From: Clostridia bacterium
GTDB lineage: Bacteria; Bacillota; Clostridia; TANB77; CAG-508
NCBI GenBank assembly: GCA_900754285.1
Contig: CAAECB010000058.1
Location: 1-47,161, forward strand
Direction: 5' to 3'
DNA: 47,161 bases
Shown here: positions 15,190 to 22,721 of the stretch, piece by piece
Layout: the number at the start of each line of letters is the position of its first letter
How positions within the stretch are numbered: position 1 is the first letter of the stretch
Notes under the pieces: model-generated
Databases searched by the model: none
What the model saw: only the letters and a program-made list of their open reading frames with translations
What the model was told of the DNA's origin: nothing
Position numbers and translations under genes: made by a program

Positions 15190-15405
15190 TTATAATGAGC
15201 CTTTTAGCGTTAGTCCTAATAGCTCTAATTCAACTTCAATTTTATTTATTTCGTTTTGGAATAATCCCATATCTTTTAATTGAGATTTTTTATATTTGCT
15301 TAATTCTCCTAATGTTGTTATTTCATTTTCTTTTAGTGTATCTAAAGCTTTTTGGTTCACATCTAATCTATCTACGAATTGTTTAAAATACTTGTTATTT
15401 TCCAC
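15190..15405 (-). CDS. Small RNA-polymerase-alpha-CTD-like protein
   Basis: A 71-residue protein resembling the C-terminal DNA-binding domain of the RNA polymerase alpha subunit: a first helix around ALDTLKENEI, TTLGELSKYKKSQLKDMGL, then EINKIEVELELLGLTLKGSL. This is the helix-hairpin-helix pattern ending in the LGL motif typical of alpha-CTD. As a stand-alone domain it cannot join the alpha dimer core, but it could bind DNA. Its start abuts the stop of the preceding gene (15406) and it lies just before hsdM, so it is part of the restriction operon. A regulatory or DNA-binding accessory role is inferred. Confidence 0.65.
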   Translation of the reverse strand: MENNKYFKQFVDRLDVNQKALDTLKENEITTLGELSKYKKSQLKDMGLFQNEINKIEVELELLGLTLKGSL

Positions 15406-15675
15406 TTATTTTTTCTCCTTTATCGCAACTAATAATTGGTTTTCTTCTACTTTATACTTTTTTCCTTCGTAGATATAATTTTGTCCTGTTCTATAAATCT
15501 TATAGTTATTATTTTCTAATTTTGTCGCTACTAAATGAAGAAAATTTAATGTTTCTTCAGATGTCAAATTAAGTTTTACTCTTAACTCATAAAAAGTAAA
15601 AACAATGTAGTTATTGTTCTCTTTTAGCTTGTCATTTAGGTATAAATCTATTTGTTGCAAACTCATTAAATTCAC
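15406..15675 (-). CDS. Small protein with a domain shared with the cargo gene at 35921
   Basis: An 89-residue protein of unknown function, first gene of the restriction operon. Its C-terminal 60 residues (LRVKLNLTSEETLNFL, ATKLENNNYKIYRTGQNY, ENQLLVAIKEK) align by eye with the C-terminal part of the protein at 35921-36271 (IRVKNNLSEQDTDKFL, RTKLENKNYKVYFSHARF, PNELIIAIKE). The shared unit looks like a small winged-helix-type alpha/beta fold, which would suit DNA binding. Promoter TCGACA-17-TATAAT is 30-60 bp upstream. Function unknown. Confidence 0.65.
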   Translation of the reverse strand: MNLMSLQQIDLYLNDKLKENNNYIVFTFYELRVKLNLTSEETLNFLHLVATKLENNNYKIYRTGQNYIYEGKKYKVEENQLLVAIKEKK

Positions 15676-15704
15676 TCCATTCGTCTTTCTTTTTTACCAA
15701 ATAA

Positions 15705-15733
15705 ATTATATCAAAAAATAAAAAAAATGTCGA
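15705..15733 (-). promoter_or_regulatory. Promoter of the restriction-modification operon with an overlapping 0A-like box
   Basis: On the minus strand, TCGACA (15733-15728), a 17-bp spacer and a perfect TATAAT (15710-15705). The -35 element forms part of TGTCGAT on the other strand (15728-15734), one base off the 0A-box core, so a Spo0A-type protein binding here would compete with polymerase. Confidence 0.65.
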
Positions 15734-15775
15734 TAGTTTTTAAGCTTAAAATTTACTGTAACTAGGAAAATAATA

Positions 15776-15809
15776 TAACCTTATCACTCTGAACAGACTA
15801 ATAAGGTTA
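15776..15809 (-). terminator. Probable terminator of the pseudo-receiver gene
   Basis: A perfect 9-bp stem TAACCTTAT / ATAAGGTTA with a 16-nt loop, 10 bp past the stop at 15819. On the minus strand it is followed by a T-rich but not continuous tract, so strength is uncertain. Confidence 0.5.
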
Positions 15810-15818
15810 CTTGACTAT

Positions 15819-16478
15819 CTATCTATTTATTTTATCTTTTAAATATTGGTACATATAAGAACATTCCAGCATATTATTCTTTAGTTGTAACTGTGCATAT
15901 TCAAAAAACTTTTCTCTGTATCTTTTTGGCATTTTACTTAAATCGCTAAATAATTTAGATAATTCATTATTTACATCTTTATAATTCTTATCAGAAATAT
16001 ATTGCATTGCATTATTATTCATAATATCTATTGCAATATTAACATTTGATTCACTGAAACTATAATATAAATGCTTTGTAAGTTTGGTTTCATTTCCATT
16101 TGCAATATTTCCAATCTCAATTGCTAAATCAATATCTTTATCTAAAATAAAGTAAGAATATGCATGTATTCCTTTTTGACAACAAGTTCTTTCTATATCG
16201 TAAGTCGGATATCCTGAATGTATTATAAAAATCGGCTGAAATTTAGTAACATCATCCTGAATCTCTTTTATTATATCTGTTGCAGGTTTATCTTTTTTTA
16301 GTTCATTTGTTAATACTATATAAGGTTTATACTTTATAATTGCCTCTTTCATTTCTTCACTATTATTTGTTTCTACATCTATTATTTCAATGTTTATATT
16401 ATTTTTTTCAAGGTCTTTCTTTAGAAAGCCAACTTGTTCTTTATGAGTATTAGCAATTAAAATTGTTTTCTTTTCCAT
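15819..16478 (-). CDS. Pseudo-receiver regulator-like protein
   Basis: A 219-residue protein starting at MEKKTILIAN, chosen because AGGTGG lies eight bases upstream; a longer reading to 16550 runs through the promoter. The N-terminal 120 residues have the receiver-domain pattern (KTILIAN, then PYIVLTN, then a FIIHSGYPTYD strand-turn), but the phospho-accepting position is Asn58 and the usual acidic pair is missing. The C-terminal third is helical (SKMPKRYREKFFEYAQLQL) and does not resemble the Spo0A DNA-binding domain. It is divergent from a ribbon-helix-helix gene with which it shares a regulatory region. Likely a signal-sensing or protein-binding regulator; exact role unknown. Confidence 0.65.
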   Translation of the reverse strand: MEKKTILIANTHKEQVGFLKKDLEKNNINIEIIDVETNNSEEMKEAIIKYKPYIVLTNELKKDKPATDIIKEIQDDVTKFQPIFIIHSGYPTYDIERTCCQKGIHAYSYFILDKDIDLAIEIGNIANGNETKLTKHLYYSFSESNVNIAIDIMNNNAMQYISDKNYKDVNNELSKLFSDLSKMPKRYREKFFEYAQLQLKNNMLECSYMYQYLKDKINR

Positions 16479-16506
16479 TATTACTACCACCTTTTTTACT
16501 TTATTT

Positions 16507-16535
16507 ATTATAACACATGTATCTAATATTATCAA
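16507..16535 (-). promoter_or_regulatory. Promoter of the pseudo-receiver gene
   Basis: On the minus strand, -35 TTGATA (16535-16530), a 17-bp spacer and a perfect -10 TATAAT (16512-16507), 29 bp upstream of the ATG at 16478. The operator-like box at 16545-16559 lies just upstream of the -35. Confidence 0.7.
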
Positions 16536-16544
16536 CCCATTTAT

Positions 16545-16617
16545 ACTCATATTATGAGCAAATGTATCTAGTATTAAAAAACGAATAATACTTATATAAT
16601 TTATTCATAATACGAGT
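16545..16617. promoter_or_regulatory. Two matching operator-like boxes between divergent genes
   Basis: ACTCATATTATGAGC (16545-16559) and, on the opposite strand, ACTCGTATTATGAAT (16617-16603) share the core ACTCRTATTATGA. The first is itself a near-perfect palindrome. They flank the start regions of the divergent genes at 16478 and 16634, and fit binding by the ribbon-helix-helix protein encoded alongside. The repeat ATGTATCTARTATTA also occurs twice (near 16517 and 16562). Confidence 0.6.
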
Positions 16618-16633
16618 GTAAGGAGGTTTAACT

Positions 16634-16969
16634 ATGAGCGCAATAGATAGGTTATATGATATCAATAATAGAACTACTAAAAAATCAGTAAATATAGATG
16701 ATTCTCTTTATAAAAAACTTATACATTTTACACAAAACAAATTTGACGCTACTGTTAGTGATTTGATAAATGTTGCTATTGAAGATTATTCAGCTAAAGG
16801 AAATCCTACTTTTTATGGAAAACCAGAAAATGAATCTGTTACTTATAGAAGTATAATGCTTCGTGAAGATAATATAGATTGGCTTTATAAAGTTTCAAAG
16901 AAAACAGGTATCTCTATAACTAGATTAGTTAATGCTGCTATTAAAGCATTTATTGAAAAAGTAAAATAA
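16634..16969 (+). CDS. Tandem ribbon-helix-helix DNA-binding protein
   Basis: A 111-residue protein, start supported by AAGGAGG 7-8 bases upstream. It contains two units of ribbon-helix-helix type: KKSVNIDDSLYKKLIHFTQ with SDLINVAIEDY, and a second, YRSIMLREDNIDWLYKVSKK with ITRLVNAAIKAF. Such proteins bind short operators through a beta ribbon and often repress their own gene. Two copies of an ACTCRTATTATGA box lie in the shared upstream region with the divergent pseudo-receiver gene. Probably an autorepressor of this pair. It is a plus-strand gene ended by its own terminator. Confidence 0.75.
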   Translation: MSAIDRLYDINNRTTKKSVNIDDSLYKKLIHFTQNKFDATVSDLINVAIEDYSAKGNPTFYGKPENESVTYRSIMLREDNIDWLYKVSKKTGISITRLVNAAIKAFIEKVK

Positions 16970-16978
16970 AAATATACT

Positions 16979-17008
16979 AACTCAAACTAATTGCTTGAGT
17001 TATTTTTT
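16979..17008 (+). terminator. Terminator of the ribbon-helix-helix gene
   Basis: A 7-bp stem AACTCAA / TTGAGTT (16979-16985, 16995-17001) followed by ATTTTTTATT, 9 bp after the stop codon. It also closes the converging AbrB-like gene region. Confidence 0.75.
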
Positions 17009-17009
17009 A

Positions 17010-17156
17010 TTAAGCGTACTTTTTTTCAAGTACAATTTTATTATTTTCAATACTAATTTCTAAAGTTTCTCCCTCTTTTATTCCTAATTGTTTTCTAACA
17101 TCAATTGGAATTACTATTCTTCCCAACTCATCAACTTTTCTTAAAACTTTTATCAT
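17010..17156 (-). CDS. AbrB/SpoVT-like transition-state regulator (48 residues)
   Basis: A short gene encoding a near-minimal swapped-hairpin AbrB domain: VLRKVDELGRIVIPIDVRKQ, then LGIKEGETLEI and ENNKIVLEKKY. The DELGRIVIP(I/K)xxR signature and the LxIxxGDxLEI-type strand are diagnostic. GGGAG lies nine bases before the ATG. AbrB-family proteins bind AT-rich DNA as dimers or tetramers and repress genes in growing cells; in Bacillus, abrB itself is repressed by Spo0A. Here the promoter region carries two perfect 0A boxes (17222-17230, 17242-17250). It is separate from the conjugation operon, which ends at the terminator 17263-17291. Confidence 0.85.
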   Translation of the reverse strand: MIKVLRKVDELGRIVIPIDVRKQLGIKEGETLEISIENNKIVLEKKYA

Positions 17157-17205
17157 TCGTACAATCTCCCTATATTATATTTAATACTTTTTGTATTATT
17201 TTGTT

Positions 17206-17250
17206 ATTATATGGTATATTGTTTGTCGAAGTCTATCATAATTTGTCGAA
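17206..17250. promoter_or_regulatory. AbrB-like gene promoter region with two perfect 0A boxes
   Basis: On the minus strand a perfect TATAAT -10 lies at 17211-17206, with a weak TAGACT -35 18 bp upstream. TTTGTCGAA occurs at 17222-17230 (between and overlapping the promoter elements) and again at 17242-17250, a 20-bp step in the same orientation. TGTCGAA is the Spo0A box core. Confidence 0.65.
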
Positions 17251-17262
17251 AAAAAATAAAAC

Positions 17263-17291
17263 CTAACTTGAGCATTTTTTACCCAAGTTAG
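17263..17291 (-). terminator. Terminator of the conjugation operon
   Basis: An 8-bp stem CTAACTTG / CAAGTTAG with a 13-nt loop; the minus-strand continuation is GG then TTTTATTTTTTTT. It lies 26 bp past the stop of the CHAP gene. Confidence 0.85.
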
Positions 17292-17316
17292 ATTACTTTT
17301 TTATTCTTTAATTTTA

Positions 17317-18498
17317 TTAAGTTATACTTGAATCTATTTCTTGAATAGATTGTATTCTATTTGAGCCAAATCCTAATATTTGAACATCATCTTTGTTGTA
17401 GGTTCTTTCTCTGCACTCATCTCCTGAATTTCCTTCTATCGTATGAATTGTACGGCTTTCAAAATCATAAGATTTAACAATTCCAACATGGTCTGAAATA
17501 CCATCTTGTTCTCCTGTTGTTTTATTCTTCCAATCAAAAAATATTATATCTCCTGAAACAGGAAAAAAATCATTACTATTTTCAAACCATAGTCCTTTTT
17601 CTTTGTACCAATTTATGCCATCAGTACATGCTGAAAATTTTGGAGTCTTTCCTTCTTCTATATATCCGACTTGATCTGCACACCAAGAAACAAAACAAGC
17701 ACACCATTCTACTCTTGAATCAAATCCATACCAACTCCAGTACGGATCTCCTCCAGTTACACCTATTTGAGTCTGTGCAACCGCAACTATATCATTATTC
17801 CACAATTCTTTTGTATCTTCATCTCCTCCAGAATTAAATAAAGCTAAAATTCCTCCAAATAAACAAATAACTAATATTATAATAATGGAAATCCATCCAC
17901 CTGCAATTAGTAGTTTTATAATAGAGGCAGTAGTTTTTACAACTGTTTTAATAAGTTGAATAGTAAATTTTGTAGTAGTTTTTAATGCTTTTAATGTTTC
18001 TTGAGCTGCTTTTTTAGTAATTTGAATTGCTCTTTTTGTATTTTTGGCTGTTTCTTTAGTAACTTTAATTGAATTTTTCGTAACTTTTTCAGTTGTTTTA
18101 ATAGATTTAGAAGTAAGCCTAACAGCATTTTTAGAAGTTTTAATGCTATTTTTTATACTTTTTAGATTTTCTTTTGATTTAATTAGTCCTTTAGTCTTTT
18201 TGATAGATGTAATATAAGATTCAACTTTATTTTTGGCTTTTATCATATTTTCTTTTGTATCTTTAACTGATTTTATTCCCAGCTTATTAAATTCTTTAGT
18301 TCCTGTTCTAGCAATTTGCCTTTCTACATTTTGGATTTTACTTGTAGCATACTCATTGCTTGAATAAGAATTATCCTTATAAGTATTTTCGGATTTATCT
18401 TTAATACTTATAACATTTTCTTTTAATCTTTCAGTTCCAACTCTAACTTTATCTAAAGCTTTAACAGTTCCTCTGACTTTTGTTTTTATATCTGCCAT
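17317..18498 (-). CDS. Membrane-anchored CHAP-domain peptidoglycan hydrolase (VirB1-like role)
   Basis: A 393-residue protein. Residues 1-190 form a long Lys/Thr-rich helical region with repeated KxTxKxxKxT-type units, apparently cytoplasmic. A membrane segment follows (about 200-221), then an extracellular CHAP amidase/endopeptidase domain (235-380) with Cys266 in EWCACFVSW, His336 in SDHVGIV and a downstream acidic EGNSGD. Enzymes of this kind locally open the wall so that the conjugation channel can pass. It is the last gene of the conjugation operon, preceded by a terminator-like hairpin at 18522-18541 that leaves no room for a promoter. Confidence 0.85.
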   Translation of the reverse strand: MADIKTKVRGTVKALDKVRVGTERLKENVISIKDKSENTYKDNSYSSNEYATSKIQNVERQIARTGTKEFNKLGIKSVKDTKENMIKAKNKVESYITSIKKTKGLIKSKENLKSIKNSIKTSKNAVRLTSKSIKTTEKVTKNSIKVTKETAKNTKRAIQITKKAAQETLKALKTTTKFTIQLIKTVVKTTASIIKLLIAGGWISIIIILVICLFGGILALFNSGGDEDTKELWNNDIVAVAQTQIGVTGGDPYWSWYGFDSRVEWCACFVSWCADQVGYIEEGKTPKFSACTDGINWYKEKGLWFENSNDFFPVSGDIIFFDWKNKTTGEQDGISDHVGIVKSYDFESRTIHTIEGNSGDECRERTYNKDDVQILGFGSNRIQSIQEIDSSIT

Positions 18499-18514
18499 AA
18501 ATCCTCCCTTCTAA

Positions 18515-18541
18515 CAAAAAAGAAGCCGATTTCTCGACTTC
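18515..18541 (-). terminator. Terminator-like hairpin just before the CHAP gene
   Basis: Arms GAAGCCGA / TCGACTTC (one mismatch) with a 4-nt loop; on the minus strand it runs into TTTTTT. Only about 17 nt separate the T run from the CHAP start codon, so CHAP expression should need read-through. Confidence 0.7.
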
Positions 18542-18562
18542 AATAAAAATTTGTATTGTATA

Positions 18563-19147
18563 TTAAAAATTAGAAATTTTTTTATATTTTTTTAAAGACT
18601 GTTTTAATAAATTATATATCTCCTCTTTTAGTTTGTATTGGTATATACAAATACCTTTATCAATATAGTTTTCTTCCTTTCCATCAAAAATATTAAAAAA
18701 CTTTTGTGTCCCATCAGATAATATTTGTGTGTTATAACAAAGGTCATGTAATACTTTATTATACTGATTATCATACAAATATATAGATTCATTATTGTTT
18801 TGTATAAAAAAATCGATTATTTTTTTATCTATTGCTTCAAGTGAATCAGTGTAAGTCCACAAGTCTTTAAAAAGCTGTTCTTCGTTTTCTCTATTGTATT
18901 TGCCTTCAACTTTTGCATTATTTACTTTTACTTTTATAGTTTTAAATAAAAAGGTTAATAATAATATAAATAAAAAGCTCAACACAAAAAAGAATATTAT
19001 ATATAATTCCTTTCCAATTTTGACAAGAAATTTAGAATCATCTGGTGTGCAATAAAAAATTATAATCGTTGGAATAACTGCTACTAGAGCTTGTATAAAA
19101 TATTTTTCAAAAAAAACTTTAATAATATCTATAATTTTCTCAAACAT
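18563..19147 (-). CDS. Two-segment membrane protein of unknown function (possible exclusion protein)
   Basis: A 194-residue protein with two hydrophobic segments (about 15-32 and 48-70) and a C-terminal soluble domain (about 75-194) that is charged and helical. The layout, two N-terminal helices with a cytosolic tail, resembles SieB-type superinfection-exclusion proteins and small entry-exclusion proteins of conjugative systems. Sequence similarity was not established. It lies between sortase B and the CHAP gene inside the conjugation operon and is followed by the 18515-18541 hairpin. An exclusion role is plausible but unproven. Confidence 0.6.
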   Translation of the reverse strand: MFEKIIDIIKVFFEKYFIQALVAVIPTIIIFYCTPDDSKFLVKIGKELYIIFFFVLSFLFILLLTFLFKTIKVKVNNAKVEGKYNRENEEQLFKDLWTYTDSLEAIDKKIIDFFIQNNNESIYLYDNQYNKVLHDLCYNTQILSDGTQKFFNIFDGKEENYIDKGICIYQYKLKEEIYNLLKQSLKKYKKISNF

Positions 19148-19209
19148 TGTAATCTCCTTAATTTTATTTGGAAAGATTATATCACAAAATGCTTGTATTT
19201 GAAAAGATT

Positions 19210-19962
19210 TTAATAAATTTTCTTTGCTACTACTACCATTCTTCCATTATTTAGAGAATATTCACAAGTAGAAAGAGTAATAAGTTTATCTCTATAATTT
19301 GCTGCATCTTCAGTATTATAAAATGATAATTCTCGACATTGTTCTACAAAAGAATTATAATCTGTTTCTGAATAAGCATTAAAAAAGTTATAGTATTTGA
19401 ATCCTCCCTTATTAACAGTAGTTTTAAAACAAGCTATAATTTTATATTCTTCTTCTATTGTTTCAGTTCCTTGTAATTTATATAGTTTAATTGTTTTGTG
19501 ATTCAAATAATAGTCATAACTTTTATATTTATCTAAATCTGCAAACATCATTCCACTTTTAATATGATGACCATATATAATTAAGTTATCACTTGAGTTT
19601 ATATTGCAATAATCTGCCAAAAAAGGTGTTCCATAAGTTGAATATTCTTTATAAATATTTCTTCTTAAATAGTATTCTGAATTTTGCATTACAGGATAGT
19701 TTATATTTGTTCCGTCTATTTTGAGCCATGCAACAATATCATTATTGATAGAATATAAATTAAATAAATCTATTTTATCTTTAGCTTCTTCTTGATTATT
19801 TTCTGAAGATTCTTCAACTATTATATTTTGTATTTCAGCAAATTCTTCTTGCTGTTTTTTCTCTTGTAATAAATTACTTAATATATAATAACTACTAGCG
19901 ACTATAATAGCCACTAGCAGAATAAAAAAGAATAATTTAATAAATTTACTAACCTTCATCAA
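19210..19962 (-). CDS. srtB: Class B sortase
   Basis: A 250-residue transpeptidase with an N-terminal membrane anchor (about 8-30), a linker and the sortase fold. Catalytic residues: His in IIYGHHI (132/133), Cys233 in TLSTCEYS and Arg241 in NNGRMVV. Class B sortases in conjugative elements attach element-encoded surface proteins to the wall. The 1309-residue adhesin with a VPKTGD signal encoded at 40507-44436 is the obvious candidate substrate, although that signal is closer to class A/C type. Its start overlaps the virB4 stop by 14 bp, so it is translationally coupled. Confidence 0.9.
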   Translation of the reverse strand: MMKVSKFIKLFFFILLVAIIVASSYYILSNLLQEKKQQEEFAEIQNIIVEESSENNQEEAKDKIDLFNLYSINNDIVAWLKIDGTNINYPVMQNSEYYLRRNIYKEYSTYGTPFLADYCNINSSDNLIIYGHHIKSGMMFADLDKYKSYDYYLNHKTIKLYKLQGTETIEEEYKIIACFKTTVNKGGFKYYNFFNAYSETDYNSFVEQCRELSFYNTEDAANYRDKLITLSTCEYSLNNGRMVVVAKKIY

Positions 19963-22291
19963 ATTCTTCTCCAGGTTTAGTAGTCATCAATTTATACAAT
20001 TCAGTATTCTTTGGAAATTTATTCTCAAATGGAACGATAGCATTTCCTATTTTTGCAAGTCCTTCCCCTGCTCCTACATTAGTTATATAGCTAACTTCTG
20101 TATCAGATATATTAAGTAATTTTGCAAGTTCTAATCTATCTGTACTTGCTTGATTTAGCATAATAATAAATTCACTATTTGCTAACATCGTTCTTGCTGT
20201 ATGACTTTGTAATAAATCTTCTACATTTTGAGTTATACCAGTACAAAATGCCCCGTACTTTCTTACTCTCTTCCATAAAGTAAATAGAAAATTAGCAGAA
20301 TATTCGTATTGAAATAATAAATATATCTCATCAATAAATATGTAAGTATTTCTTCCTTTAGCTCTGTTTGAGGTTATTCTGTTTAATATTGAGTCTAATA
20401 CTACAAGCATTCCTATTGGTTGTAATTGTTTACCTAAATCAAGTATATCATAGCAGATTAAACTATTAGAAGTATCAACATTAGTATTTATAGCAAAAGT
20501 ATTCAAACTTCCATTAGTAAACAGTTCTATTGCAAGAGCGATTTCTTTAGCTTCAGGTTCATCTTGTTTTAATAATTCTTCTCTAAAATCTTGTAATGTT
20601 GGAGCTACACCTTGATAATTTCCTTGTTGATAAATTCTATACACATTTGCAGTACATCTATCAATTATTGACTTTTGTTTTGCTCCTAAATTAGAACTCC
20701 CGATAAGTTGTTCGCATAAAGATAAAATAAATTCAGATTTTAATATTACTGGATTTGCTCCATCCCCATAATCTGCATTCATATCCATAGCGTTGATATG
20801 ATTTTTTGAAGTAGCTGAAATTTTAATCACTTCTCCACCATAAGATTTAACAAGTCTTGAATATTCTCTTTCAGGGTCAATTATTATTATGTCAGCTTTA
20901 GGATCTTTTAATTTAATTCCAGTTATTTCATGTTTTGCAGTAAATGATTTACCACTTCCAGATACTCCTAAAATGAACGAATTTCCATTTAAAAGTTGTT
21001 TTCTATCTGCAATAATCATATTCTTACTTATAACATTTTGCCCATAAAAAATGCCATTCTCATGTCTAATTTCTTGGACTTTGAATGGCATAAATACTGC
21101 AAGACTTTCAGTTGTTAGTGTTCTTAAGGCATCTATTTTTCTTATTCCAATTGGTAGAACTGTATTAAGTCCATCTAATTGTTGGAATTTTAATATTCCT
21201 AGCTGACATAAACTTTTCCTTGCTGTTTGCATAACTGTTTCTGTGTCATTATCTAACTCTTTCTTTGAATTAGCAGTAATAACCATAGTTAATACTGAAA
21301 GAAACATTCTTTGATCACGAGTAGTTAAATCATCTAAAAATTCCTTGCTTTCGTTTCTCATTTGTTCCATATCATAAGGAATTATAGCACTAAAATTATT
21401 GTTTGCATTTTGTTTTCTTTGCCAATTAGTAATATTAGTTTCAATTCCTAGCCTTCTATTTTCTGCTTCTTTTACTGCCTCATCCATAGGAATAGGAATA
21501 ATATCTATTGAAAGCATCATGTTTTTATTTAATTCTGTTAATTCTGTTACCATAGAATCTTTTATATAACTTGCATATTCTTTTAAAAATAATATTCTAG
21601 CATACCTCTCTCCCATTTTTAAATAATCATTCTCAAATTCCACTGAATCAGGACAAATATAGTCTTTAAAATTATGACCTTTCCTCATAGTCTTTGATAA
21701 TTCAAAATTAAAAGAAGTTTCTTCCCCTGTTCTATAAAAGTCATGTAATATTCTTAGTCTTTCTTTTGTATCCAATTCAATACATTTTGAACCCAAATTA
21801 TTAAAATGATTCATTAGGTCTGCTCCAGCTCTTGTGAAATAATTACGAGCTTCTTCTATACTTCTTTTATATACAGAAATAGTTATTATTTTCTCTTGAA
21901 TTATTTCATTTGCATTTTTAGCTTGATCTATAAGCATTTGATTATATTCTTTTCTGTACTTGTCTAATTCATCATTCTCCATATCTAGTAATATAGTCTT
22001 TTCAAAATCTATTTTATTGATTTTTCTATTGTTAATTGTAATTTTTGCAGTAGCTCCAGAATCTAAACTATTTAAAAGTTCCGAATAATCTAAAAACATT
22101 GATTCTTTATCTTCACGACTTGCAACTGCATAATTTATATCTATAAATTTATATGATTTTGAATATTTGTTATTTCCTATTAAAAAGATTCCATCTTCCC
22201 ATAATGCTTTTATAGGAATTATATCTTGAGAACTTCTGGGAACAACAAATTTTTCTTTATCTAATTTGAATATTTTATTTAGTGTCTTCAT
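19949..22291 (-). CDS. virB4: Type IV secretion ATPase VirB4
   Basis: The main ATPase of the conjugation channel, 780 residues, normal for the TraE/TrsE/VirB4 group of Gram-positive elements. The N-terminal CagE/TrbE-type domain (about 30-400) is followed by the ATPase core with Walker A GVSGSGKS (442-449) and Walker B IFIDEIYLLF near residue 650. It energises pilus/channel assembly and substrate passage at the membrane. It overlaps the end of the PrgI gene (17 bp) and the start of srtB (14 bp), showing tight operon packing. Confidence 0.95.
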   Translation of the reverse strand: MKTLNKIFKLDKEKFVVPRSSQDIIPIKALWEDGIFLIGNNKYSKSYKFIDINYAVASREDKESMFLDYSELLNSLDSGATAKITINNRKINKIDFEKTILLDMENDELDKYRKEYNQMLIDQAKNANEIIQEKIITISVYKRSIEEARNYFTRAGADLMNHFNNLGSKCIELDTKERLRILHDFYRTGEETSFNFELSKTMRKGHNFKDYICPDSVEFENDYLKMGERYARILFLKEYASYIKDSMVTELTELNKNMMLSIDIIPIPMDEAVKEAENRRLGIETNITNWQRKQNANNNFSAIIPYDMEQMRNESKEFLDDLTTRDQRMFLSVLTMVITANSKKELDNDTETVMQTARKSLCQLGILKFQQLDGLNTVLPIGIRKIDALRTLTTESLAVFMPFKVQEIRHENGIFYGQNVISKNMIIADRKQLLNGNSFILGVSGSGKSFTAKHEITGIKLKDPKADIIIIDPEREYSRLVKSYGGEVIKISATSKNHINAMDMNADYGDGANPVILKSEFILSLCEQLIGSSNLGAKQKSIIDRCTANVYRIYQQGNYQGVAPTLQDFREELLKQDEPEAKEIALAIELFTNGSLNTFAINTNVDTSNSLICYDILDLGKQLQPIGMLVVLDSILNRITSNRAKGRNTYIFIDEIYLLFQYEYSANFLFTLWKRVRKYGAFCTGITQNVEDLLQSHTARTMLANSEFIIMLNQASTDRLELAKLLNISDTEVSYITNVGAGEGLAKIGNAIVPFENKFPKNTELYKLMTTKPGEEFDEG

Positions 22292-22721
22292 TTAACTTAC
22301 CACTCCTTTTATTTTTATTTTTTTCTTTTTTAGGCTTTAGGTTTTTGCGTTCTTTCTTTTTGTTTTGAGGCTTTATTAACCCTTGTTTTAAATCTATAAT
22401 TGACTTAAACATTTCGTAGTATATGTTTTGAGCTTTAAATGTTAATTTTTTAGGAACAATAAAATTACTCTTAATCCATGCTCCTATAAATTTTTCAGCA
22501 GTCATTCCGTTATATCTAACAAATCCTAACACTGCAAAAGGAACAGCTCCCAATATGCAAGTCCATGAAAGTGTTTCTATTCCAAAAAATGGTTTGAGCA
22601 AGAAATATAAAATCACTGCCACTATACATGCCAATATAGAAAAAATGAACTGTCGCATCGACAGTCCAAAAAATATATTTTCAGTAAATTCTCGTATATC
22701 TTTATTTATTTTTACTTCCAT
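22275..22721 (-). CDS. prgI: PrgI-family membrane protein (VirB3-like channel component)
   Basis: A 148-residue protein with two adjacent membrane segments (about 23-42 and 48-70) preceded by a conserved short N-terminus (EVKINKDIREFTENIFFGLS) and followed by a Lys-rich tail with many KKxxK units. PrgI proteins sit next to VirB4 in Gram-positive type IV systems and are regarded as the VirB3 counterpart. It is immediately upstream of virB4 and overlaps it by 17 bp. The basic tail may contact VirB4 or nucleic acid (inference). Confidence 0.85.
   Translation of the reverse strand: MEVKINKDIREFTENIFFGLSMRQFIFSILACIVAVILYFLLKPFFGIETLSWTCILGAVPFAVLGFVRYNGMTAEKFIGAWIKSNFIVPKKLTFKAQNIYYEMFKSIIDLKQGLIKPQNKKKERKNLKPKKEKNKNKRSGKLNEDTK

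Noticed and set aside
14896..15386. Plus-strand frames opposite hsdM and its neighbours
   Set aside because: They are shadow frames of clearly functional minus-strand genes, rich in Leu/Ile from antisense AT-rich codons.
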